DNA of 64,000 nucleotides, taken from a virus. Shown piece by piece: positions 22,394 through 29,175 of this stretch. Within the stretch, counting starts at the first letter, position 1. Each line of letters begins with the position of its first letter. The stretch covers positions 1 to 64,000 of the IMG/VR virus record IMGVR_UViG_3300037189_017154. One strand, 5' to 3'. A program made the position numbers and the translations under genes. The notes under the pieces were generated by a model, which saw only the letters and a list, made by a program, of their open reading frames with translations, was not told where the DNA came from and searched no databases.

Positions 22394-22396
22394 ATG

Positions 22397-22424
22397 TTGC
22401 CAAATGTCGCAACTGGGGTATAAA
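22397..22424 (+). promoter_or_regulatory. TGTC-type promoter
   Basis: TTGCCA at 22397-22402, AATGTCG, TATAAA at 22419-22424, 16-base spacer; ACACGCCAAAATAAA precedes it. Confidence 0.8.
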
Positions 22425-22452
22425 CTGGACTTACTCGGGAAAGGAGTAAAAA

Positions 22453-22818
22453 ATGAGAGCAGTATTTACAGATGCCAAAAAGTGTGGTGCTAGTGAACTG
22501 GTGCTAACTGAAAACTGGTACGAGCAAATGAAGGAAGCAGTTGGGGGTTATGTCGAGATGGTTCGACTAACTGATTTCCTAACTATGTGGGTCAATGAAG
22601 AAGGTCTACTTCACGACTTGCCGATAAACGCAGTTGGCTCACTTGCTTACGGAGTTGCGTTTGATGCTATTGGAACACCAATCGCAGGGGACATCGTATT
22701 CACTGGTGGACTAAACGGCGAAGGTGAGCCAACTGGAATTACTCAGGATGGTCTTGATTGGCTAGCGATGGTTGGTCAGTACGGGATTATTATGAACGCC
22801 AACAAGCGCAAAGACTAA
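22453..22818 (+). CDS. conserved-looking phage protein (DUF3846-like)
   Basis: 121 residues. The sequence VGGYVEMVRLTDFLTMWVNEEGLLHDLPINAVGSLAYG, followed by a segment with GDIVFTGG, has the layout of DUF3846-type phage proteins (Q..VGG.ie......l...vdEeGk...lp.N..A.......GtpI.GdvvvtG). Function of the family is unknown. TGTC promoter, leader GGGAAAGGAG and terminator make this a single-gene unit. Confidence 0.75.
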   Translation: MRAVFTDAKKCGASELVLTENWYEQMKEAVGGYVEMVRLTDFLTMWVNEEGLLHDLPINAVGSLAYGVAFDAIGTPIAGDIVFTGGLNGEGEPTGITQDGLDWLAMVGQYGIIMNANKRKD

Positions 22819-22836
22819 GTAATCTTTAGAGAGAAG

Positions 22837-22870
22837 CCAGACATCCGACAGGGTGTCTGGTTTTTCTTTT
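22837..22870 (+). terminator. rho-independent terminator
   Basis: CCAGACATCC pairs with GGGTGTCTGG around GACA, followed by TTTTTCTTTT. Confidence 0.85.
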
Positions 22871-23013
22871 ACGAGCTAGAGCAATTACGATCCTAAACTA
22901 GCTGCAGATCATCCAGGGAGATCCTGGCCGGATCCTGGTTGCAGCTCAGCTCCGGATCTAGCTCAGCTCGCGATCCGGATCTAAAAAAAGTTTTAAAAAT
23001 AGTGTGTTTGGAC

Positions 23014-23042
23014 TTGCGGAATAGTTTGGTTTCCTATACCAT
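23014..23042 (+). promoter_or_regulatory. promoter of a candidate structured RNA
   Basis: TTGCGG at 23014-23019, 17-base spacer, TACCAT at 23037-23042. The same -10 (TACCAT) is used by the candidate sRNA at 26491. Confidence 0.5.
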
Positions 23043-23048
23043 AGAGAT

Positions 23049-23273
23049 AACAAGGTTCCGACGGGAACTTTGGAGTGTGGCTGAATAGTTCTGAAAGTCA
23101 AATAGGCAGAACAAAGCAACGCCTGAACTTAGCGGTTCACCTTAGCGGGTAAAGGGCGGGTGTGCTCAAAGCGGTACTTAGAGACCACATTGACTAGGCA
23201 CTTCTGGTAAAAGCAATCCAGACACTCACTATGAACACCACGAAGCCCCTTGCGGAAACGCAGGGGGTTTCGT
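23049..23273 (+). ncRNA. candidate structured non-coding RNA, about 225 nt
   Basis: A 225-base interval between a promoter-like pair and a strong hairpin (23240-23254 with 23259-23273, GAAA loop) that has no ORF with an SD. It contains local hairpins such as GTTCC-GAC-GGGAAC at 23055-23068 and GTTCTG...CAGAAC at about 23088-23112. Its base composition is more balanced than the surrounding spacers and it is largely free of GATC and AGCT. Class not recognised; not a tRNA or tmRNA. Confidence 0.55.
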
Positions 23274-23450
23274 GCTTCTGGCCAGCTTCACGGATCCATG
23301 GCCGGCCGGATCAGATCAAGCTAAGATCAATGCTAGGATCTTAGTTAGACACGCCAAAAAATTATTTCCAAAATACTTGACAAAATGTCATTCCCGTATG
23401 GTACTATTTAGGTATGGCAAAAAGCCACAGACAATTAGGAAAGGAACCAA

Positions 23451-23720
23451 ATGTCTCAATTAGTTAGCACAGTAGTTAGATTTGTCGCACAGGAAAGAAA
23501 TGTCAAGGAAGATTCTGTTACTGGAGTTCCTAGACTTATGGAAATTATCGGCTTCCTATGCGAAGATAAAATGGCAGACCTATCGGCTTCATACGAAATG
23601 GCTGTTCTAGCCTTGCGTATGTATGACGCCGAACTTGCCGTAGTCAAGCAAGTTGAAAAGGAAAAGCAGGCTGAAATCAAAAAGTACTGGGACACAAAAC
23701 TTGCTGAGTTCCCTGCCTAA
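23451..23720 (+). CDS. helical hypothetical protein
   Basis: 89 residues, helical with a charged C-terminus (VVKQVEKEKQAEIKKYW). TTGACA-AAATGTC at 23377 lies upstream and GGAAAGGAACC precedes the ATG. Function unknown. Confidence 0.65.
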   Translation: MSQLVSTVVRFVAQERNVKEDSVTGVPRLMEIIGFLCEDKMADLSASYEMAVLALRMYDAELAVVKQVEKEKQAEIKKYWDTKLAEFPA

Positions 23721-23735
23721 TAAGTTCTAAACTTA

Positions 23736-23768
23736 CCCCCGAACGAAAGTTCGGGGGTTTAGTTTTAT
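23736..23768 (+). terminator. rho-independent terminator
   Basis: CCCCCGAAC pairs with GTTCGGGGG around GAAA, followed by TTTAGTTTT. Confidence 0.85.
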
Positions 23769-23883
23769 TCAAGGATCTCTAAGCTCACGCCGGCCGCCAC
23801 GATCTAAACTCGCCAAACTAAATGTTGTAAAAATATTTGAAATGCGAGTAGAATGTAACTACGAACTACGAAAGGAAAACTAA

Positions 23884-23979
23884 ATGTTCGAAGACGCAAT
23901 CAATGAAGAAGCCATCGAAGCACTTACCGAAGAGCAGGTGGATGAGGTTTTGGCAATTCTAATCAAGGCAGGTTACTAA
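23884..23979 (+). CDS. 31-residue acidic microprotein
   Basis: MFEDAINEEAIEALTEEQVD then a short hydrophobic helix. Preceded by ACGAAAGGAAAAC and coupled to the next gene by TAATG, both supporting translation. Function unknown. Confidence 0.55.
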   Translation: MFEDAINEEAIEALTEEQVDEVLAILIKAGY

Positions 23980-24203
23980 TGGGCTACTGGAAGATGAGAG
24001 GCTCATTCTCGGACTTGTTCGGACACGCAGAGCCAGAAGAGGTTACCGGTGTTTGGGGAGATTCACCGGCAGACATTATGGGCAACGCCATTGACCAAAT
24101 TGTAAATACATTCCAAGAAGACATTGGAAGAATGCCAACCAAAACAGAGTTGAAGAACGGGTTGCTATTCACAATTCAAGTTATGGATGAGTTGCCAGAA
24201 TAG
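23979..24203 (+). CDS. hypothetical protein
   Basis: 74 residues, TAATG-coupled to the microprotein upstream. No recognised domain (MGYWKMRGSFSDLFGHAEPE...). Terminator follows. Confidence 0.6.
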   Translation: MGYWKMRGSFSDLFGHAEPEEVTGVWGDSPADIMGNAIDQIVNTFQEDIGRMPTKTELKNGLLFTIQVMDELPE

Positions 24204-24217
24204 GTGATGACTCACCG

Positions 24218-24250
24218 AAAGCCCTAGCTTATGCTAGGGCTTTTACTTTA
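24218..24250 (+). terminator. rho-independent terminator
   Basis: AAAGCCCTAGC pairs with GCTAGGGCTTT around TTAT, followed by a T-rich tail. Confidence 0.8.
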
Positions 24251-24306
24251 TAGATCTGTTTCCGGATCACCGGATAGAAGCTCCGGAAACACGCGAAAAG
24301 AATAAG

Positions 24307-24334
24307 TTGCGAAATGTCAGGGCTAGGGTGTAAT
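24307..24334 (+). promoter_or_regulatory. TGTC-type promoter
   Basis: TTGCGA at 24307-24312, AATGTC, TGTAAT at 24329-24334. From TGTC through TGTAATCTAG it is identical to the promoter at 24764-24791, evidence of a duplicated unit. Confidence 0.75.
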
Positions 24335-24364
24335 CTAGTTATACCCTAACGAAAGGAAATCAAA

Positions 24365-24703
24365 ATGGGCGACAGGTCAAGAATTATTGTAAAGAGTGAG
24401 AGTTTCCCTAACGCTATTCACCTTTACGGACATTGGGCAGGGACAGACAACCTAACTGCCGTAGTAAATGTTTTAGCCAAGACAGACAGAATTGGCGACC
24501 CTAGTTATCTAACGGCTCAACTTTTTTATGAGTTCGCTAGTGATTACGATGGCAATTTAGGTTTTGGTATCAGCGTAGATGATGATGGAGTTTTTGACGA
24601 CAACTCACCAATTACTATTTTTGCCGATAATGGTGATGTTGCTTATCAAGATTACTTTTATACCAAGCAAGAGTTTTTGGAAAAGTTTGGAGTTAGTGTC
24701 TAG
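24365..24703 (+). CDS. MGDRS phage family protein
   Basis: 112 residues. MGDRSRIIVKSESFPNAIHL followed by YGHWAG is the characteristic start of a widespread uncharacterised phage protein (MGDRSNIVI.......I.LYGHW.G). A beta-rich C-terminal half follows (GFGISVDDDGVFDDNSPITI...). Own TGTC promoter and leader TAACGAAAGGAAAT. Function unknown. Confidence 0.75.
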   Translation: MGDRSRIIVKSESFPNAIHLYGHWAGTDNLTAVVNVLAKTDRIGDPSYLTAQLFYEFASDYDGNLGFGISVDDDGVFDDNSPITIFADNGDVAYQDYFYTKQEFLEKFGVSV

Positions 24704-24763
24704 GCGAAAGCCTAGGCACTACCAAGCTTCACTAAAACAGATCTAAACTCACCGGCCGGAATG

Positions 24764-24791
24764 TTGACATATGTCAGGGCTAGGGTGTAAT
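24764..24791 (+). promoter_or_regulatory. TGTC-type promoter
   Basis: TTGACA at 24764-24769, ATGTC, TGTAAT at 24786-24791, 16-base spacer; spacer sequence nearly identical to 24307-24334. Confidence 0.8.
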
Positions 24792-24821
24792 CTAGACTTA
24801 TCAAGACGAAGGGAGTTCACT

Positions 24822-25037
24822 ATGGCAAAGCCAAGCGTGAAACTTGTAAAGGAATGGACAATCGCTTACGACAGCGACCTAGTTACAGTTAGTTACGGAA
24901 CAGCAGTGTTTGAGCAGGACTATTGGAAATTAGTGAACAAGGTAACTAAAAAGACAACCTATTTTTACGGGGAGTCTGCGTGGTCAAACGCTAGGCGTAT
25001 TGCTAGCGACACAGACTTTGGTGCGTGGAGTATCTAA
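24822..25037 (+). CDS. hypothetical protein
   Basis: 71 residues, beta-rich. The ATG at 24822 follows GAAGGGAG; upstream in-frame codons overlap the promoter. TAATG coupling to the next gene. Unknown function. Confidence 0.65.
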   Translation: MAKPSVKLVKEWTIAYDSDLVTVSYGTAVFEQDYWKLVNKVTKKTTYFYGESAWSNARRIASDTDFGAWSI

Positions 25038-25228
25038 TGGAAACTTGCGTATTGTGTGTTGAGAAAAGACACAAAATCTATTGGGGCGAAATGTCTGAAA
25101 AAGATATGGAACTATCCGGAGTCACTTATCACAAGTGTTCATTCTGTTCATACGAACCTCTAATTTGGAATACCGGTATTGGAGATGCTAGTTGCGAGAG
25201 TTGTGGCAAATGGCAGAACGAGAGTTAG
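25037..25228 (+). CDS. zinc-ribbon protein
   Basis: 63 residues with CVLC, CSFC and CESC pairs, giving six Cys in three knuckles. Starts in the previous stop codon. Probably zinc-binding; function unknown. Confidence 0.65.
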   Translation: METCVLCVEKRHKIYWGEMSEKDMELSGVTYHKCSFCSYEPLIWNTGIGDASCESCGKWQNES

Positions 25229-25241
25229 GGGAGAGACTCTA

Positions 25242-25358
25242 ATGGCCGATCAATGTGAACACGAGAACCTAAAACACGCTGATAGTTCGGCTCACTTAGC
25301 TTTCTGCCCGGACTGCGACCTAGAGTTTTTTTGTGAATGTGAAAATCCGGATTCGTAA
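25242..25358 (+). CDS. tiny Cys/His-rich protein
   Basis: 38 residues with CEHE, CPDC, CEC and several His. Preceded by GGGGAGAG. Last gene of the three-gene unit starting at 24822. Function unknown. Confidence 0.55.
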   Translation: MADQCEHENLKHADSSAHLAFCPDCDLEFFCECENPDS

Positions 25359-25443
25359 ACGGATCTAGTTTTATTCCAATATGTGCTTGCGTTTTTTGTT
25401 TTATGGTGTAGTCTAGTTATGTAGTTAGACGGAAGGAAATCAA

Positions 25444-25656
25444 ATGAACTTACTACAAGCTGAAATCCTAGTTATCAACCTTGAGCACGAAATCAAAGCA
25501 GACGGAAAAATGTCTTTCGGCGAACCGGCTATGAAATCTATTAGCCGGCTTTTAGGAATTGACGCCTACAAGACTTTCGGGCGTGGCGTAAAGGGCCGCC
25601 AAGCTGCGCTCGATTGGCTGCGAGAACAAATCGCCGAGAACACGCCGGCAGAGTAA
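25444..25656 (+). CDS. hypothetical protein
   Basis: 70 residues, helical, basic near the C-terminus (GRGVKGRQAALDWLREQIAE). A promoter-like TTGCGT..TAGTCT lies upstream and GGAAGGAAAT precedes the ATG. Not recognised. Confidence 0.65.
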   Translation: MNLLQAEILVINLEHEIKADGKMSFGEPAMKSISRLLGIDAYKTFGRGVKGRQAALDWLREQIAENTPAE

Positions 25657-25674
25657 AAAAGCTCTATCAATGTG

Positions 25675-25701
25675 AAAACCCCTGGGAAACCAGGGGTTTT
25701 T
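25675..25701 (+). terminator. rho-independent terminator
   Basis: AAAACCCCTGG pairs with CCAGGGGTTTT, followed by T residues. Confidence 0.85.
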
Positions 25702-25732
25702 GCTATTTTTGCCGGAAAATAGATCTAAATTG

Positions 25733-25845
25733 TTGCTTATGATCATGATCACCCTTTATAATTTAGGAATACTGATCTTCGGATCAGTAGTTGGGAGACC
25801 CGACAATAAACGACCTGTACTAACGCAAGGAAAGGTGGTCGCTAA
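25733..25845 (+). promoter_or_regulatory. promoter and leader with UUCG hairpin upstream of the NlpC/P60 gene
   Basis: TTGCTT at 25733-25738 and TATAAT near 25756-25761, then a leader containing ACTGATC-TTCG-GATCAGT (25777-25794), a UUCG-capped hairpin, and the SD AAGGAAAGGTGG before the ATG at 25846. The hairpin could be a stability element or a regulator of the lipoprotein gene. Confidence 0.5.
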
Positions 25846-26406
25846 ATGAAGAGGTTCATCACAATAGCTAGTGTGCTCCTACTACTAGCTGGATGTTCAT
25901 CAGCTGCAGCTGGATATGATCGAAAGCCGGTCGATCCTGTGCAGAAATTGAGTATTGTAAAAGCTAAGACTTTTACCCAAAAGGTAAAGTCTCAGCGTAA
26001 TGCAATACGGATGAAGCAGGTTCTAAAGTACCTACGGACTAGAGTGGATCGGACATCGTATGTCTTTTCCGGATCTAGCCCTAGGGGATGGGACTGCTCG
26101 GGATTGGTACGCTGGACCTATGAACGGTTTGGCCTAGAAATCCCTCACTCTGCCAATAAGCAAGCGCATATTGGTAAGCGTGTATCTCACCCCGTCCCTG
26201 GGGATATAGTTGTGTTCGCTTATAACGGCAGCACTAACTTTTATCACGCTGCGATCTATCTAGGGAACGGAAAGATCATTAACGCTCACTACGGAGCTGG
26301 TACCACGATCATTCAACCATTGAGTGATTACAAAAGTGGCCAGATCCGGTTTGTTAGGGTTATTGATCAATTTGTCCCTAAAAAAGTTGGATCGTATTTC
26401 AACTAA
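25846..26406 (+). CDS. NlpC/P60 lipoprotein, putative cell-wall endopeptidase
   Basis: 186 residues. N-terminal lipoprotein signal peptide with lipobox LLAGC (Cys17), so it should be exported and lipid-anchored. Residues 50-165 are an NlpC/P60 domain with catalytic C84 in WDCSGLVRW, H134 in FYHAAIYLG and H148 in INAHY as third polar residue. Such D,L-endopeptidases cut peptide stems. In a phage, a host-anchored form could remodel the wall, aid release, or exclude superinfecting phages. Its codon use contains many GATC and AGCT words unlike most small genes, suggesting separate origin. Confidence 0.85.
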   Translation: MKRFITIASVLLLLAGCSSAAAGYDRKPVDPVQKLSIVKAKTFTQKVKSQRNAIRMKQVLKYLRTRVDRTSYVFSGSSPRGWDCSGLVRWTYERFGLEIPHSANKQAHIGKRVSHPVPGDIVVFAYNGSTNFYHAAIYLGNGKIINAHYGAGTTIIQPLSDYKSGQIRFVRVIDQFVPKKVGSYFN

Positions 26407-26410
26407 ATAC

Positions 26411-26447
26411 GGAAAGAGCTACAGCTTACGCTGTAGCTCTTTTTCCG
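26411..26447 (+). terminator. rho-independent terminator
   Basis: AAAGAGCTACAGC pairs with GCTGTAGCTCTTT around TTAC, followed by TTCCGTTTT. Confidence 0.9.
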
Positions 26448-26455
26448 TTTTAGAG

Positions 26456-26484
26456 TTGCTTTTTGTTTTGTAATCTGCTACCAT
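26456..26484 (+). promoter_or_regulatory. promoter of candidate sRNA
   Basis: TTGCTT at 26456-26461, 17-base spacer, TACCAT at 26479-26484. Confidence 0.6.
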
Positions 26485-26490
26485 CATAAA

Positions 26491-26634
26491 GAGCCAATCA
26501 ATAACGGTTTGTCATATTGTTTGGTTGGCTCGGCTTAGTAGTTTTTTGATTGTATTTCCCTACTAAGTCAGTTGTTTCCTTTCCATAAAGGCTCCCCGAT
26601 AGTTTGTATTCCTATCGGGGAGTTTTATTTTTAC
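26491..26634 (+). ncRNA. candidate trans-acting sRNA with anti-Shine-Dalgarno seed
   Basis: About 145 nt between a promoter (26456-26484) and a terminator (26589-26632), with no ORF carrying an SD. Three hairpins are visible: GAGCCAA...TTGGCTC (26492-26531), CTTAGTAG...CTACTAAG (26534-26567) and the terminator. The single-stranded gap between the last two holds GTTTCCTTTCC (26574-26584), the complement of GGAAAGGAAAC, which is the ribosome-binding leader of many genes here. This hairpin, seed, terminator layout is typical of regulatory sRNAs. Confidence 0.6.
26589..26632 (+). terminator. rho-independent terminator
   Basis: GCTCCCCGATAG pairs with CTATCGGGGAG, followed by TTTTATTTTT. Confidence 0.85.
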
Positions 26635-26658
26635 GGAGGATCTAATTCTGGCGTGTTG

Positions 26659-26685
26659 TTGCGAATGTCGGTAGTAAGGTGTAAT
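26659..26685 (+). promoter_or_regulatory. TGTC-type promoter
   Basis: TTGCGA at 26659-26664, ATGTCG, TGTAAT at 26680-26685 (15-base spacer). Confidence 0.65.
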
Positions 26686-26710
26686 CTGGTTATGACGAAA
26701 GGAAGTCATA

Positions 26711-26893
26711 ATGATTGGTGAAATTATCGCTATCAAAGTTATTGCTAAAATCGCAACCAAGGTATTAGCCCCGATTGCTAACGAACACAAATCTCTAGAC
26801 ATTGCTCACAAGGTAGTGTCTGGTCTTGATAGTGTTGGAATTGACGATGTAAAGGAACTTGTATCTCTTAGGCGTAAAAAGAGAGTAAGGTGA
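26711..26893 (+). CDS. small amphipathic protein with basic tail
   Basis: 60 residues. The first 30 are hydrophobic/amphipathic (MIGEIIAIKVIAKIATKVLA) and the end is strongly basic (RRKKRVR). Could associate with membrane or nucleic acid. SD GAAAGGAAG. Unknown function. Confidence 0.6.
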   Translation: MIGEIIAIKVIAKIATKVLAPIANEHKSLDIAHKVVSGLDSVGIDDVKELVSLRRKKRVR

Positions 26894-26897
26894 GACT

Positions 26898-27104
26898 ATG
26901 GAAAAGTGTTCGAGATGCGATAGAGATGTTGAGTTAGAACTTACTAGTTCGGAGTTCGGGGAGTGTCCGGAATGTAATGAAATCACGGAGCAAGAGATCT
27001 CTAAGAATGAAGCAATTATGGAGCAGGTATTCACTAGGCACGAAGCTGAGAGTGAAGCTGTAATCAAGGGGATCCAGGAAAGAATGGGAAGGTTCTACGA
27101 CTAG
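26898..27104 (+). CDS. zinc-ribbon protein
   Basis: 68 residues. CSRC (4-7) and CPEC (24-27) form a compact zinc ribbon, followed by a long acidic helix (ITEQEISKNEAIMEQVF). Similar in layout to DksA/TraR-type or transcription-associated ribbons, but too short to assign. Four bases after the previous stop. Confidence 0.65.
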   Translation: MEKCSRCDRDVELELTSSEFGECPECNEITEQEISKNEAIMEQVFTRHEAESEAVIKGIQERMGRFYD

Positions 27105-27195
27105 CTGCTCCGGCCGGTAAAGGATCTAAAAATAATTATTTATTTCGGGAATAAATCTAAGAAGTAATCAGTTCTTATTCTTGGAAAGGATACTT

Positions 27196-27399
27196 ATGTT
27201 TATAGAGCAACCCAGAGATGCCGAAATGGCAGAACTATTTGCGTTAGGTCTAATCAAAGAGCCTAAGGAAGAACCAAGACTAATCCTTGTTCCTTGTAAG
27301 CACCCGAAGTGGTGTAAGACACACGGGACTACACGGATTAGGTTTAGAATCCTGAAAAATAGAATCAAAAGAATTCTAAAATTTGGGAATAAATCCTAA
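27196..27399 (+). CDS. hypothetical protein with basic C-terminus
   Basis: 67 residues. The ATG at 27196 follows GGAAAGGATACTT; an upstream TTG at 27181 lies in the SD region. Contains CKHPKWCKTHGT, a possible metal site, then a strongly basic tail (RIRFRILKNRIKRILKF). Possibly nucleic-acid binding. Confidence 0.6.
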   Translation: MFIEQPRDAEMAELFALGLIKEPKEEPRLILVPCKHPKWCKTHGTTRIRFRILKNRIKRILKFGNKS

Positions 27400-27433
27400 A
27401 CAAATCTAGTTCTATTTACTGAAAGGAAAATAA

Positions 27434-27595
27434 ATGACTAATCAAATCCCAGACCCAGACCAGAACCCGTTACTGAAATCACCACGCCTAAACCTAGAAA
27501 CAGGTGAAGGGCGTAGAAGTTTCTTAGAGTGGTTATTTGACCCCGAAGTTGATAAAGCCTTTGAGCAGGCTTTCCCGTTAGAAGAAGGAGAGTGA
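27434..27595 (+). CDS. MTNQIPDPDQNPLL family protein, plus-strand copy
   Basis: 53 residues, homologous to the minus-strand gene at 13765-13923 (identical first 14 residues, then WLFDPEVD, AFEQAFP and an acidic end). Leader GAAAGGAAAAT. Function unknown. Presence of two diverged copies shows selection on the protein. Confidence 0.75.
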   Translation: MTNQIPDPDQNPLLKSPRLNLETGEGRRSFLEWLFDPEVDKAFEQAFPLEEGE

Positions 27596-27597
27596 GA

Positions 27598-27762
27598 GTG
27601 AGAGCAAGAGTGAAGCTAACACCTGAACAGATCACTGAGTTGGATAAGTTCCAGACACGGAAGCTCTATGAGTTTGTCTATCTAGGGATGGCCGCCGGTA
27701 TCATCCCCTTTGTCCCTAACCTAAGACTTAGCCGGATGGTGAGGAAGCTAAAACAGATCTAA
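27598..27762 (+). CDS. small basic/hydrophobic protein
   Basis: 54 residues from GTG 27598; a GTG at 27592 overlapping the previous stop is equally possible. Residues 25-40 are hydrophobic (FVYLGMAAGIIPFVP) and the end is basic. GAGAGTGAGAG provides an SD-like run. The end merges into the conserved upstream element GATCTAAACTCGCC of the next promoter. Confidence 0.45.
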   Translation: MRARVKLTPEQITELDKFQTRKLYEFVYLGMAAGIIPFVPNLRLSRMVRKLKQI

Positions 27763-27779
27763 ACTCGCCTAAGTAAATG

Positions 27780-27807
27780 TTGCGAAATGTCTGTTGCTCA
27801 GTGTAAA
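27780..27807 (+). promoter_or_regulatory. TGTC-type promoter
   Basis: TTGCGA at 27780-27785, AATGTC, TGTAAA at 27802-27807, 16-base spacer; GATCTAAACTCGCC upstream. Confidence 0.75.
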
Positions 27808-27838
27808 CTGAAACACCAACTAGGAAAAGGAGTGTCTT

Positions 27839-28075
27839 ATGACTCACGCTGTTTATCTAAGAGACGATGTATTTGGAGATGTAATCGAAGCTTTATGGTT
27901 CTGTTCGGATCCTTGTGCTAGAACTCACCCTGAGTATCAGGGCTGGAACGGTTGCCAAGAAAACTACTCGCAACCAAACTGCCAGAACGAAATGTGTAAA
28001 GAAGCCTTGAGTTGGTATTGCGAAGATGAGCAAATCTGGTATATTGGAGATACACCACAAGAGAAAGCGAACTAA
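27839..28075 (+). CDS. Cys-rich hypothetical protein
   Basis: 78 residues with six Cys (CSDPC, NGCQ, NCQNEMC, WYC), a likely zinc-binding fold of unrecognised type. First gene of a five-gene unit with overlapping starts running to 28782. Confidence 0.65.
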   Translation: MTHAVYLRDDVFGDVIEALWFCSDPCARTHPEYQGWNGCQENYSQPNCQNEMCKEALSWYCEDEQIWYIGDTPQEKAN

Positions 28076-28236
28076 TGGAAATCATTGACCAAATCCTAAA
28101 AAACTTAGTCAAGTCTGGCAGAGTTGATAAAGAAGATAACGCTTATGCGTATCTTGCTGGAATGGCTTTCGCTGTTCTTACAGAAGAACAGCAACAAGAA
28201 ATCTTAGCGATTACTGAAAAGGAGTATGAGCATTGA
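28075..28236 (+). CDS. helical hypothetical protein
   Basis: 53 residues, TAATG overlap with the gene before and a four-base overlap (TTGA) with the gene after. Helical (MEIIDQILKNLVKSGRVDKEDN). Unknown function. Confidence 0.6.
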   Translation: MEIIDQILKNLVKSGRVDKEDNAYAYLAGMAFAVLTEEQQQEILAITEKEYEH

Positions 28237-28418
28237 GCAAGTATGTAAAACACCTAACTAATGACGAACTGCTAGAACGCTTGGCAGATGAGTTAGCAAC
28301 TATGCACAAGGAAACCTACATTGAGTTAGGTTCTTGGGAAACTGCCAGAGAGTTAGTAGAGCGTTTCTACGAAGTAAATACCGAAGTGACTGTTGGCAGA
28401 AAAAAGGAACAGAGATGA
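28233..28418 (+). CDS. helical hypothetical protein, TTG start
   Basis: 61 residues. The TTG at 28233 overlaps the previous stop and follows AAAAGGAG, so it is the likely start. Helical, Leu/Glu-rich, basic end. Overlaps the next gene by four bases. Confidence 0.6.
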   Translation: MSKYVKHLTNDELLERLADELATMHKETYIELGSWETARELVERFYEVNTEVTVGRKKEQR

Positions 28419-28564
28419 ATAAACTAAACCACATTCTATCTATGCTCTCCGGTGAAAGTCAGATCGATGTGTTTCTTCTTGCCGAAGATGAAGCTTTGGT
28501 TGAGATGATTACGAGTGGAACTGATTACGCTGAACTGCTAGACTATCTAAACGATAATTACTAG
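28415..28564 (+). CDS. acidic helical microprotein
   Basis: 49 residues starting within the previous stop (ATGA), SD AAAAGGAACAG. Acidic helical sequence. Unknown function. Confidence 0.6.
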   Translation: MNKLNHILSMLSGESQIDVFLLAEDEALVEMITSGTDYAELLDYLNDNY

Positions 28565-28575
28565 GAAAGGAAATT

Positions 28576-28782
28576 ATGTTTAGGAAATACTATGTCTATA
28601 TTTTTGATTGCGTTCATTGTGCCAAGTTCTACGGAGAGCAATCTCTAACTAGAACTGGTGAATTGCTTTGTCCGTCTTGTGGAGCAGAGCAGTGGAAAGA
28701 AAGCGATTATGTTGAGAAGATGAGAGTGAAGCGTAAGCCTAAACCCTTTGACCCCTTGATTGCTTTTGCCGATTACATCTAA
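28576..28782 (+). CDS. zinc-ribbon protein
   Basis: 68 residues with CVHC (about 12-15) and CPSC (about 35-38), then a basic segment (KMRVKRKPKP). Typical minimal zinc ribbon. Last gene of the unit that starts at 27839; spacer 28783-29007 is dense in GATC, CCGG and GGCC. Confidence 0.65.
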   Translation: MFRKYYVYIFDCVHCAKFYGEQSLTRTGELLCPSCGAEQWKESDYVEKMRVKRKPKPFDPLIAFADYI

Positions 28783-28952
28783 TCATTCTTCACAAAGCTT
28801 CCCCGGTGATCACTAGATCGCCGGGGATCTTTATACCTGGATCAGATCAGATCCGGATCAGTTGATCAAGCCGGATCGGATCTTGCCTGGCCGGTGCAGC
28901 TAGATCCGGAATGATCTCTCCGGAAGGATCTCCCGAAACACCTTACGAAATC

Positions 28953-28980
28953 TTGACAAGACACGCCTAACTGATAAACT
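28953..28980 (+). promoter_or_regulatory. promoter
   Basis: TTGACA at 28953-28958, 16-base spacer containing ACACGCC, TAAACT at 28975-28980. Confidence 0.6.
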
Positions 28981-29007
28981 GGAACTACCATTCGGGAAAG
29001 GAATGAA

Positions 29008-29175
29008 ATGAACAAGGCGAATAAGGCAAGGCGTAATGCCGAAGCGTTAGCGTTAGAGATTATCTTGCGTGAGCGTTCACGCTCTAACGCTTCTGGCGTT
29101 CACGCCAACAAGGCAGACAAGCGAGCAAGAACTCGCAAGGCTAGACTAAACAAGGCGATAAGAGAGTGGAACTAA
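29008..29175 (+). CDS. very basic small protein
   Basis: 55 residues, about one third Arg/Lys (NKANKARRNAEALALEI...KADKRARTRKARLNKAI). Likely nucleic-acid binding. The coding region contains an inverted repeat (GCGTTAGAG with CTCTAACGC). TAATG overlap with the next gene. Confidence 0.6.
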   Translation: MNKANKARRNAEALALEIILRERSRSNASGVHANKADKRARTRKARLNKAIREWN

